10,227 nt of DNA from Methylomonas sp. (GTDB lineage Bacteria > Pseudomonadota > Gammaproteobacteria > Methylococcales > Methylomonadaceae): positions 1 to 10,227 of the forward strand of contig JALSLS010000361.1 in assembly GCA_026988195.1 (NCBI GenBank), written 5' to 3'. The number at the start of each line of letters is the position of its first letter. Within the stretch, counting starts at the first letter, position 1. Positions 1-5,799 of the stretch are shown piece after piece. Both the position numbers and the translations under genes were made by a program. The notes beneath the pieces were generated by a model that was given only the letters and a program-made list of their open reading frames with translations, had not been told where the DNA came from and made no database searches.

Positions 1-171
1 GATTAAAAAACCTGTAAACATATCTTCAGCGCTAATTTGTTTATGTTGAGATAAGTATTTTTCAGATGAAGATTGGGTAGGGAGGACGGGTTTCTGTTGA
101 GAAGCACTGCCTACTATCTTTGTATTAGTTTTGAGGTTAAATGCTATTATTTTATTCGTTAATGACTGCAT
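1..171 (-). CDS. Unrecognised protein, N-terminal part (runs off the window)
   Basis: An open frame reads leftward from ATG at 171 to base 1, giving 57 residues with no stop. The start is chosen because an AAAGGA Shine-Dalgarno (plus-strand 178-183) precedes it by 5 bases; an in-frame ATG two codons earlier (175-177) overlaps that site too closely. The visible part is polar and rich in Ser, Gln, Lys and Thr, with a low-complexity stretch around residues 23-40 (SASQQKP, PTQSSSEK). It has no signal peptide or membrane segment and I recognise no domain. It is divergent from lpxB and shares the 172-288 intergenic region with it. The reading frame and ribosome site support a real gene; its function is unknown. 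Confidence 0.5.
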   Translation of the reverse strand, partial: MQSLTNKIIAFNLKTNTKIVGSASQQKPVLPTQSSSEKYLSQHKQISAEDMFTGFLI

Positions 172-230
172 ATCCATCCTTTGCTATTCAATAATTAAGT
201 TTTATTAAAGTGTAACAAAGTAAATATGAA

Positions 231-236
231 TATAAT
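231..236 (+). promoter_or_regulatory. Candidate -10 box of the lpxB promoter
   Basis: A perfect TATAAT lies 52 bases before the lpxB start. No good -35 hexamer is seen at 16-18 bases upstream (AAGTGT or similar), so this is a weak or activator-dependent sigma70 promoter by inference. The rest of the 172-288 gap is plain AT-rich sequence. Confidence 0.4.
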
Positions 237-288
237 GTGAACTATTCACTGTTTAGTTTATAAATATCTATATAGGAGCAAGTTAAAT

Positions 289-1437
289 TTGAATAAAAAT
301 AACACTTTCAAAGTCATGTTTAGCGCTGGTGAGTCTTCTGGTGACCAGCATGCGGCTAACATGTTTAAAGAGCTACAAAAGCAGTTGCCTGATATTCAAG
401 GCTTAGGTATGGGCGGGGCAAAAATGCTGCAAGCGGGTATTGATGTCAGGTTTGATTCATCTAGTATCGCCGTTATTGGGCTAGTTGAAGTGTTAAAGCA
501 CTATGGTGAGATCCGAGCAGCTCTAAAGTTAATGCAAAACATGCTGCTTGTTGAAAAGCCAGATTTACTGGTTTGTGTTGATTATAAAGAGTTTAATTTA
601 AAATTAGCGCGATTTGCTAAGCAAAAAGGTATTAAAGTTTTATTTTATGTCAGCCCTCAAGTATGGGCTTGGCGACCAGGCAGAGTGGTCACTTATGGTA
701 AAGCTATTGATATGATGGCTGTTATTTTTCCATTTGAAGTGGCTTATTATCAGCAAGAAAATGTGCCTGTAACTTATGTAGGGCACCCTTCTGTTGATAA
801 AGTACACCCTTTGCTGAGTAAGGCTGAAGATATATCAAAATTCTCACTGCAGGAAAATGCAACCATTGTTGGAATATTGCCGGGTAGTCGGGAAAATGAA
901 ATTAAGCGGATGCTACCTATTATGTTAATGGCGGCTGAAAAATTACAACAAACACATCAAGCTATTCAATTTGTGTTGCCACAGGCTGATTCAATTAGTG
1001 ATGATTTATTACAGCCCTATTTACAAGCAGCATCAGTTAAGGTTAGGGTGATTAAAAACCAGCCTTATGATGTAATTCAATGCTGCTCTGCCATTATGAC
1101 TACCTCAGGAACAGCATCACTGGAAATCGCTTTATTGCAGATACCCATGGTAATCGCTTATCGTCTATCCGCTATCACCTATTTTTTTGCTAAATATTTA
1201 GTTAACACAAAGTTTATTGGTTTGCCCAATATTATTGCCGGTAAAGGTATTGTTAAAGAGTTGATTCAGGATGAGGTAACGGTAGACCAATTAGTAGCTG
1301 AGATAGATAAGATTTTGCTGGATGTAGAATATAGAGAAAATATGTTGGCTGAACTTGCTGTCGTTAAGGAAAAATTGGGGCAGGGGGGCGGTTCTAAAAA
1401 TATGGCAGATCTTGCTGTTCGGATGTTATCTAAGTAG
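289..1437 (+). CDS. lpxB: Lipid-A-disaccharide synthase LpxB
   Basis: LpxB (glycosyltransferase family 19) joins UDP-2,3-diacylglucosamine and lipid X to make the lipid A disaccharide, at the cytoplasmic face of the inner membrane. The protein has 382 residues, the same as E. coli LpxB. Family motifs are present in order: SAGESSGD (12-19), GLGMGGAKM (38-46), CVDYKEFN (96-103) with Asp98 at the position of catalytic Asp98 in E. coli, YVSPQVWAWRPGRV (120-133), LPGSRENE (197-204) with Arg201, SGTASLE (273-279), PMVIAYR (286-292) and GLPNIIAG (311-318). The start is TTG at 289, ten bases after AGGAG (274-278); no ATG start is better placed. The usual neighbours lpxD, fabZ, lpxA and rnhB are absent from this side. 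The 3' end overlaps the convergent methyltransferase gene by 12 bases. Confidence 0.97.
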   Translation: MNKNNTFKVMFSAGESSGDQHAANMFKELQKQLPDIQGLGMGGAKMLQAGIDVRFDSSSIAVIGLVEVLKHYGEIRAALKLMQNMLLVEKPDLLVCVDYKEFNLKLARFAKQKGIKVLFYVSPQVWAWRPGRVVTYGKAIDMMAVIFPFEVAYYQQENVPVTYVGHPSVDKVHPLLSKAEDISKFSLQENATIVGILPGSRENEIKRMLPIMLMAAEKLQQTHQAIQFVLPQADSISDDLLQPYLQAASVKVRVIKNQPYDVIQCCSAIMTTSGTASLEIALLQIPMVIAYRLSAITYFFAKYLVNTKFIGLPNIIAGKGIVKELIQDEVTVDQLVAEIDKILLDVEYRENMLAELAVVKEKLGQGGGSKNMADLAVRMLSK

Positions 1438-2004
1438 TTTTTTTATTATATAAAGGCGCGGCGCGGTTTCTTTTTCTGAGCTATAGATAGTTTGAGTGCT
1501 GTATTGGTCAGAGGGGAGTTGTTCGAGCCATTGCTTAATAGCATCCGTTTCAGACTTTCCGCCTGAGTGCCCGGGATAAGCAGCAATAGTCAGCAGACCC
1601 GGTTTGGCCAATAAGTTAATAGCGTGAGCTAAAGCGTTAAGGGTAGATTCTGTCTGAGTGATGATTGATTTATCACTGCCTGGTAAATACCCAAGATTAA
1701 ACATAATAGCCTTGATTTTGCCATGAAAATTCAAGGGAATGGACTGCGCTATATTAGCGTGACTTGTCTGAAATAGCTGGGTGATATTTGAGCAGTTATT
1801 ATCATTTACCCTAGTTTGTGTTGACTCTATCGCTTGTTGCTGAATATCAAATCCAAAAACTGTCCCCGTACTTCCAACTTGCTGAGCCAGAAATAAGGTA
1901 TCGTGACCATTGCCTACTGTGGCATCAATGGCACACTCTCCTGAACCTAAATGTTTTAGAATAATGGAATGTGCCTGGGCTGTTAAAGATATGCGTTGGT
2001 TCAT
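1426..2004 (-). CDS. mnmM: MnmM (YtqB)-type tRNA U34 aminomethyl methyltransferase
   Basis: Class I SAM-dependent methyltransferase of the MnmM/YtqB family (older Pfam name rRNA_methylase, PF06962). The Bacillus enzyme methylates 5-aminomethyl-2-thiouridine to mnm5s2U at the wobble base of tRNA. The 192-residue protein matches the usual length. It shows the SAM motif DATVGNGHDT (27-36), the acidic strand end FGFDIQ (50-55), the family signature FNLGYLPGSDKSI (102-114) and AAYPGHSGGKSE (141-152). It is the last gene of the minus-strand unit: its ATG follows the stop of the FAD oxidase gene by only two bases with no clear ribosome site, suggesting translational coupling. Family assignment is firm; the exact substrate is inferred from the family and from the neighbouring oxidase. 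Confidence 0.9.
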   Translation of the reverse strand: MNQRISLTAQAHSIILKHLGSGECAIDATVGNGHDTLFLAQQVGSTGTVFGFDIQQQAIESTQTRVNDNNCSNITQLFQTSHANIAQSIPLNFHGKIKAIMFNLGYLPGSDKSIITQTESTLNALAHAINLLAKPGLLTIAAYPGHSGGKSETDAIKQWLEQLPSDQYSTQTIYSSEKETAPRLYIIKKLLR

Positions 2005-2006
2005 AA

Positions 2007-3053
2007 TTAGAATAATGAATGATAGCGGTGGATATCGCTAGTCTGAGAAAGGGGCTTGTTGTTGATTAAATTATCAGCAAGTTGAGAGCAATGCCAGGGG
2101 ATTTGTAAACTTCCTTTAGCACCAAAACCATTAAAAATAACAAGCTCAGGATAATAAGGGTGTGTCCCTACAAAAGGCATTTTATCTAAAGTTGTTGGTC
2201 TAATGCCCGCTTGGTGATTGGTTATTTGCTCAATAGTTAAAGTTGGGTACACCTGTTTGAGTGAGTCGAGTAGCATTTTTTTGGCTGTTGAGGTGGTTGT
2301 GGTATTGATATTTTCTCTATCAAAGCTAGCACCTGTTCGAAAAGTTTTACTGTCTAAAGGGATGAACCAATGACCATAATTTAAGATGTTTTGTTGAATA
2401 TTTTGCCCAGCGGTTGCCGTTATAATTTCCCCTTTAACTAATTGAAACGGGAGGGCTGAAAACCAAGGGTTATTTGTGGCAAGGTGGCCTTCGCAAAAGA
2501 TAATTTGGCTAGGCTGAATATTTTTCCACTGCAAAGAAGGCGATAATTTTATCTCTTGGTAGTGTATCTCGGCCTTGATGTAAACGTTAAGGCGAATAAA
2601 ATAATCTTTTAAACTAGACAGTAGTGGCTGGGTTAATAAATAAGCCGTTTTATTTTGTTTTAAGATGCCTACTGTTGACTCTATTTTAGGGAAAGAGGGA
2701 ATAATTTTTTCTAAATAATCATGGTATGCAGGGTCTTTAAAGCGTTTACGGCATGCCATAAGCTGTTTTTGGTTTTTTAACAGGCGTAGCATAGGTTTTT
2801 CTATGTAAAAAGGCTGGTTAAAGTATTCAGTTAGCTGTTGGTAATAATTGATTGCCGTGGGTAATAACTGGTCTACAGCCGCTGATTTAACAAAACGCAT
2901 GCCAGTCACAGGGTTTATCAGTCCAGCTGCTACTAAAGAGGCATTTAGCTGGTTATTATCAATAATAATAACTTTTTTTTGCCGCTGTATCAGCTCCCAA
3001 GCTAATAAACTACCAGCCAATCCTTGGCCTATAATAAGGTAGTCAATTTTCAT
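2007..3053 (-). CDS. FAD-dependent oxidoreductase, MnmC oxidase-domain-like
   Basis: A 348-residue flavoprotein of the D-amino acid oxidase/glycine oxidase fold. It starts with the dinucleotide motif GQGLAG (9-14) followed by an acidic strand end (IIIDN, 29-33). The segment SLVAAGLINPVTGMRF (39-54) and the C-terminal signature GIRPTTLDKMPFVG (283-296) then NGFGAKGSLQIPW (308-320) resemble the oxidase half (MnmC1) of E. coli MnmC, which removes the carboxymethyl group from cmnm5s2U34 to give nm5s2U34. It lies directly upstream of a methyltransferase of the family that performs the next step, so a split, two-gene replacement of MnmC is a reasonable inference. An AAAGAG-like ribosome site lies about 9 bases before the ATG. 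A generic amino-acid oxidase remains possible. Confidence 0.8.
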   Translation of the reverse strand: MKIDYLIIGQGLAGSLLAWELIQRQKKVIIIDNNQLNASLVAAGLINPVTGMRFVKSAAVDQLLPTAINYYQQLTEYFNQPFYIEKPMLRLLKNQKQLMACRKRFKDPAYHDYLEKIIPSFPKIESTVGILKQNKTAYLLTQPLLSSLKDYFIRLNVYIKAEIHYQEIKLSPSLQWKNIQPSQIIFCEGHLATNNPWFSALPFQLVKGEIITATAGQNIQQNILNYGHWFIPLDSKTFRTGASFDRENINTTTTSTAKKMLLDSLKQVYPTLTIEQITNHQAGIRPTTLDKMPFVGTHPYYPELVIFNGFGAKGSLQIPWHCSQLADNLINNKPLSQTSDIHRYHSLF

Positions 3054-3066
3054 TGGAAAATACTCT

Positions 3067-3420
3067 TTATTTAGCGGTTAAAGCAACACTGCTAAAGTGA
3101 ATACCCTCCCAACCAAATTTCATAAAATTCCTAATGTTTTGGTGTCCATCCCCTGATGGGCTATCTAAAACATCCTTACGGTAATAGTCACCAAATAAAT
3201 TAAGAGTGTGTTGCTGGTTTAATTGATTGATTTGAGCAAATGCAAATATTTTGCAAGAGCCTTCATTTGATCCGGCAGTATTAATTATTTTTTCATCAGC
3301 TAAACCATTACTAAACTCTGTTGCGGTGTAGATATAATTTTCAGTGATTGTGGCTATTGTTTGCTCAAAACTGATATTTTCATTATTTTTAATTTGTTGT
3401 AAAAAGGTGGGTAAAGACAT
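3067..3420 (-). CDS. HopJ family protein
   Basis: A 117-residue protein of the HopJ type III effector family (PF08888). Nearly the whole family signature is present: TATEFSNG (32-39), AGSNEGSCKIFAFAQ (50-64), TLNLFGDYYRKDVL (72-85), GDGHQNIRNFMKFGWEGI (90-107). The family was named from a Pseudomonas syringae effector, but members occur widely in bacteria without plant hosts or type III secretion, so an effector role should not be assumed; the true function is unknown. The start at ATG 3420 (MSLPTF) is chosen because the family begins near there; an in-frame ATG at 3471 would add 17 unrelated residues. Neither start has a clear ribosome site. It is the first gene of a unit with the FAD oxidase (13-base gap) and mnmM. 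Confidence 0.88.
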   Translation of the reverse strand: MSLPTFLQQIKNNENISFEQTIATITENYIYTATEFSNGLADEKIINTAGSNEGSCKIFAFAQINQLNQQHTLNLFGDYYRKDVLDSPSGDGHQNIRNFMKFGWEGIHFSSVALTAK

Positions 3421-3552
3421 ATTGGTACTAAAGTAGTTATAAATAAGAGTCAGTTTACAATATGAGACCAATATTTAATATTAATTTGCTTAAAGCTTCC
3501 TGATTACGTACGAGTCTCAGCCATTTTATAAAAAGGCCGATTCAACTGTTAT

Positions 3553-3746
3553 ACGTCATCTCGGCAGGGATTCACATTATGCTATCCTGCATAATGCCCT
3601 TTGGGTAAATGCAAATCTGTTCCAGACAGATTTGTGCCGAGATCCAGAACCCAAGGATGGGGTGATTGTATAATCAAGTATAAGCTAATTATCCAGATCG
3701 TATGTCCCTATACACTGGATACCAGCAATCCCTGCTGGTATGACGT
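3553..3746. mobile_element. MITE-like repeat with imperfect terminal inverted repeats
   Basis: The two ends, 3553-3572 and 3727-3746, are inverted copies matching at 17 of 20 positions, both beginning ACGTCAT and sharing GCAGGGATT. The interior has no coding capacity but several hairpins: CATTATGC/GCATAATG (3575-3582/3589-3596), CAAATCTGT/ACAGATTTG (3612-3620/3626-3634), an enclosing stem ATCTCGGCA/TGCCGAGAT (3558-3566/3635-3643), and ATACCAGCA/TGCTGGTAT (3719-3727/3733-3741). No clear target duplication is visible. GTCAT...GGATT repeats of this style are common in gammaproteobacterial genomes. The rest of the 3421-3944 gap is AT-rich and holds the unmapped promoters of the flanking divergent units. 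Confidence 0.6.
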
Positions 3747-3944
3747 GGATCTAGTGTGTTATATACGGCTGAAGCTCATGGGTAATCAGGTAAACCTTTA
3801 TAAAACAAGTTACTGTCAGAGAAAAAATATAAATAAGTTGTGGGATAAAAATAGACCAAGAAATATTAAAGCACTTACTAGAAGTTTCGTAAATTATAGA
3901 CTAGGCTAATGCTAAGAACATTAAAATAATCTTTGAGTTGATAC

Positions 3945-4559
3945 ATGAATGTAGGTCAAACAAAATCCAAATTTGTTGCTGTTGCATCAATTGCTGCTGA
4001 GTTAAGTGCTGTCATGGATGTTGCGAAAGAAATTTCCTTGGCTGCAGCTAATGCCAAAGCCATTGCTTTTAGGGCGGGTGAAAAGGCTAAAGGTTTTCAA
4101 CCCATTACTGACTTTATTAATGAGTTAGCTAAAGAGACAATAGATTTGGTCTTTACCATTAATCAGCATGCTCTTTCTTTATACCAATTGACTGTTAATG
4201 AACACAGAATGACGGAAGCTTACAATAAGTTTGTATTGGTCTCTGTTTTAGCGAAAGGCGTTACCTATGAAGAGTCGCTTGAGGAGCCGATGAATAGGTC
4301 AAAAGAAGAAATGCTTGAATGTAGACGTAGCTTTAAATTGAAAGTGGCACAGCTTTTAGATCAGTTAGAAGAAGTTATGCATCCAGCTCGAGCGGCGCGT
4401 GTAATCGCTGCTAATTCACGAATTGAGGCATCTCAAGCAGGGGAATACCTGCAAAGTTTACAAGCAGTTGCTGAGAGTGTTGATAATGCAGCTCAAGTTA
4501 TTCATGATAATGTTCAAAGATGCCGAGCTGCTTTGTCAGTTGTTGATTTGACAGAGTAA
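3945..4559 (+). CDS. Small soluble chemoreceptor-like protein with two MCP tip-like segments
   Basis: A 204-residue, all-helical, Ala-rich protein without membrane segments or a recognisable sensor domain. Residues 24-66 resemble the conserved tip of methyl-accepting chemotaxis proteins, which contacts CheA and CheW: ANAKAIAFRAGEKAKGF (35-51) lines up with the family NAAIEAARAGExGxGF, keeping Arg43, Gly45, Glu46 and Gly50-Phe51. A second, weaker copy lies near the C-terminus: AANSRIEASQAGE (155-167). Long helices fill the middle (90-150). Typical receptors have about 300-660 residues, so this is a highly reduced form. It is followed after 34 bases by an oxygen-binding di-iron protein gene; sensorless cytoplasmic receptors paired with ODP are known from other phyla, including Treponema. 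A role as receptor or CheA/CheW adaptor is inferred. No strong ribosome site precedes the ATG. Confidence 0.7.
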   Translation: MNVGQTKSKFVAVASIAAELSAVMDVAKEISLAAANAKAIAFRAGEKAKGFQPITDFINELAKETIDLVFTINQHALSLYQLTVNEHRMTEAYNKFVLVSVLAKGVTYEESLEEPMNRSKEEMLECRRSFKLKVAQLLDQLEEVMHPARAARVIAANSRIEASQAGEYLQSLQAVAESVDNAAQVIHDNVQRCRAALSVVDLTE

Positions 4560-4577
4560 CCTAATAATTAATTTAAT

Positions 4578-4583
4578 AAGAGG
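4578..4583 (+). promoter_or_regulatory. Ribosome binding site of the ODP gene
   Basis: AAGAGG lies ten bases before ATG 4594 in the 34-base gap after the receptor-like gene. The gap contains no terminator, which supports co-transcription. Confidence 0.55.
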
Positions 4584-4593
4584 CTTGTTTTAA

Positions 4594-5322
4594 ATGAAAA
4601 TGACCAGTATATACGAGGGATCGTATCAGTGGATTATGTTTGGCCGGGATGATAATAAGCCTGAGAAGATTATTGATACTAATCAATATATGGTGAGAAC
4701 GGCTAATCGGTGTCTGTTAATTGATCCAGGGGGGGTTGAGTTGTTCGCCCCTATGCTTGCAGGTGTTTTACATTATGCCCCTGTTGATCAAATTACCGAT
4801 CTATTTGCTTCACATCAAGACCCTGATATTATTTCATCTTTAGGGCTGTGGGATCAGGCTTTACCTAATGCAAAATTGCATGCATCTGCTTTATGGGAAG
4901 GTTTCCTAATGCATTTTGGTTGTGAAAGTATTGAGTACATGCCTATTGCTGACAATGGTGGGGTTATAAATTTGGAAGGAGTGGAGTTACAAATTATCCC
5001 TGCTCATTATATGCATTCATCGGCAAACTTTAATATTTATGACCCACAGGCAAAAATATTAATGTCAGGTGATGTTGGTGCAGCATTAGAAGAGACTGGC
5101 TCGCCATTGTTTGTTGATAATTTTGATTCACATGTTGAAAAAATGCGCTTTTTTCATCAACGCTGGATGCCATCTAATCAAGCAAAAAGAGCTTGGATTG
5201 ATCGAGTAAGAGAGTTAGATGTGGAAATTTTAGCTCCACAACATGGGCGCATGTTTAAAGGTGATGATGTTAAACGCTTTCTAGATTGGTTTGAAGCATT
5301 GCAAGTGGGAATTGCTGTTTAG
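4594..5322 (+). CDS. Oxygen-binding di-iron protein (ODP), MBL-fold
   Basis: A 242-residue metallo-beta-lactamase-fold protein related to the di-iron domain of flavodiiron proteins but lacking their C-terminal flavodoxin domain, the architecture of ODP. In Treponema denticola ODP binds oxygen at a di-iron site and signals to CheA through a sensorless receptor. Candidate iron ligands are His74, Asp76 and Asp78 (SHQDPDI, 73-79), a His in PAHYMHSS (136-143, best His141), Asp160 (SGDVGA, 158-163) and His217 (APQHGR, 214-219). The usual flavodiiron HxExDH motif is HxDxDI here. The N-terminus carries the family opening NQYMVRTANRCLLIDPGG (30-47). It forms an operon with the upstream receptor-like gene. 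A generic MBL hydrolase is the alternative. The stop codon TAG shares its last base with an inserted palindromic repeat. Confidence 0.82.
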   Translation: MKMTSIYEGSYQWIMFGRDDNKPEKIIDTNQYMVRTANRCLLIDPGGVELFAPMLAGVLHYAPVDQITDLFASHQDPDIISSLGLWDQALPNAKLHASALWEGFLMHFGCESIEYMPIADNGGVINLEGVELQIIPAHYMHSSANFNIYDPQAKILMSGDVGAALEETGSPLFVDNFDSHVEKMRFFHQRWMPSNQAKRAWIDRVRELDVEILAPQHGRMFKGDDVKRFLDWFEALQVGIAV

Positions 5323-5481
5323 GAACGTGCACGAAACAACTTACCGATTTCTAACTTGTCTTTTTGCTCCAGGTGGAATGATCTCATTCGTTACGTAGCT
5401 TGCTATGCACCTCATGAGATGATTCCACCTGAAACAAAAACCCTACGTTATAATTTCGGGAAGTTATTCCATACACGTTCC
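5322..5481. mobile_element. Palindromic MITE, 160 bp, with TTA target duplication
   Basis: The ends are perfect inverted copies, GGAACGTG (5322-5329) and CACGTTCC (5474-5481), flanked on both sides by TTA (5319-5321 and 5482-5484). Almost the whole element is an inverted repeat: the arms match imperfectly from the ends inward (for example AACTTACCG against AACTTCCCG), and the centre has an 18-base arm pair with one mismatch (5370-5387 and 5414-5431, CAGGTGGAAT core) around a 26-base loop. It encodes no protein. A 3-bp TTA duplication would fit IS5-group (IS1031-like) or Harbinger-type transposition; the parent transposase is not in this window. Confidence 0.75.
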
Positions 5482-5497
5482 TTAGTGTTTTTTTGCA

Positions 5498-5526
5498 AGG
5501 GCGGGCATTGCCCGCCCTGTATTTTT
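5498..5526 (+). terminator. Intrinsic terminator of the receptor-ODP operon
   Basis: A perfect 9-bp GC-rich stem, AGGGCGGGC (5498-5506) and GCCCGCCCT (5510-5518), with loop ATT, is followed by GTATTTTT. It works only rightward, as the T-run is on that side. Removing the inserted repeat and one TTA would put it about 12 bases after the odp stop codon. Confidence 0.85.
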
Positions 5527-5664
5527 CTAATGACTTTTTTTGGTATCTTTCATCACTCGCTTTACACTTTTTCGGAAGCAGGTTTTTAGCTCAGCACTCA
5601 GCTCACTCTTTAATACAGAGTCTCTTAAGGTAACGCGCAATATACAATGATTCATATTTTTATA

Positions 5665-5738
5665 GTTCCCATGCTCCAGCGTGGGAATTCAGTCCAGAAC
5701 GCTCCAGCGTTCCGTGACGCTGGGGCGTGAGAAACGAT
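5665..5738. repeat. GC-rich dispersed hairpin repeat
   Basis: Two adjacent hairpins in AT-rich surroundings: TTCCCATG...CGTGGGAA (5666-5687) and GAACGCT/AGCGTTC (5697-5703/5706-5712), with a further partial inverted copy, ACGCTGGGGCGT (5717-5728). The sharp change in base composition and the thrice-used CGCT(C/G) core mark it as a dispersed palindromic repeat of a type seen in many bacterial genomes. No coding capacity. The stretch 5527-5664 before it shows nothing I can name. Confidence 0.55.
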
Positions 5739-5751
5739 GAAATAGGAATTC

Positions 5752-5779
5752 TAACCCACTGCAATTACTGGGTGGGTTA
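5752..5779 (-). terminator. Weak terminator hairpin downstream of the GH57 gene
   Basis: Perfect 8-bp stem TAACCCAC (5752-5759) and GTGGGTTA (5772-5779) with a 12-base loop, 20 bases past the GH57 stop on the minus strand. The sequence after it in that direction is only moderately T-rich, so termination is plausible but weak. It could also act for rightward transcripts. Confidence 0.4.
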
Positions 5780-5799
5780 TTTGTTCCCGGTTGTCTAAG

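Noticed and set aside
2848..3042. Plus-strand open frame opposite the FAD oxidase gene
   Set aside because: The minus-strand gene has clear cofactor motifs in this same region; the plus frame is its antisense shadow.
3067..3420. A type III secretion effector role for the HopJ protein
   Set aside because: No secretion genes or hrp-type promoter are seen, and the family is widespread in bacteria without that system.
3601..3909. Open frame of about 100 codons on the plus strand through the MITE-like repeat
   Set aside because: It starts at TTG inside a hairpin-rich repeat, has no ribosome site, an atypical composition and no recognisable family.
3877..3912. Possible sigma-28 (flagellar) promoter before the receptor-like gene (AGAAGTTT ... 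GGCTAATG)
   Set aside because: The spacing is 16 bases and not about 11, and the second half matches the GCCGATAA consensus poorly.
5356..5589. Open frame of 77 codons on the plus strand
   Set aside because: It runs through the palindromic MITE and the terminator stem, so it is a by-product of those elements.
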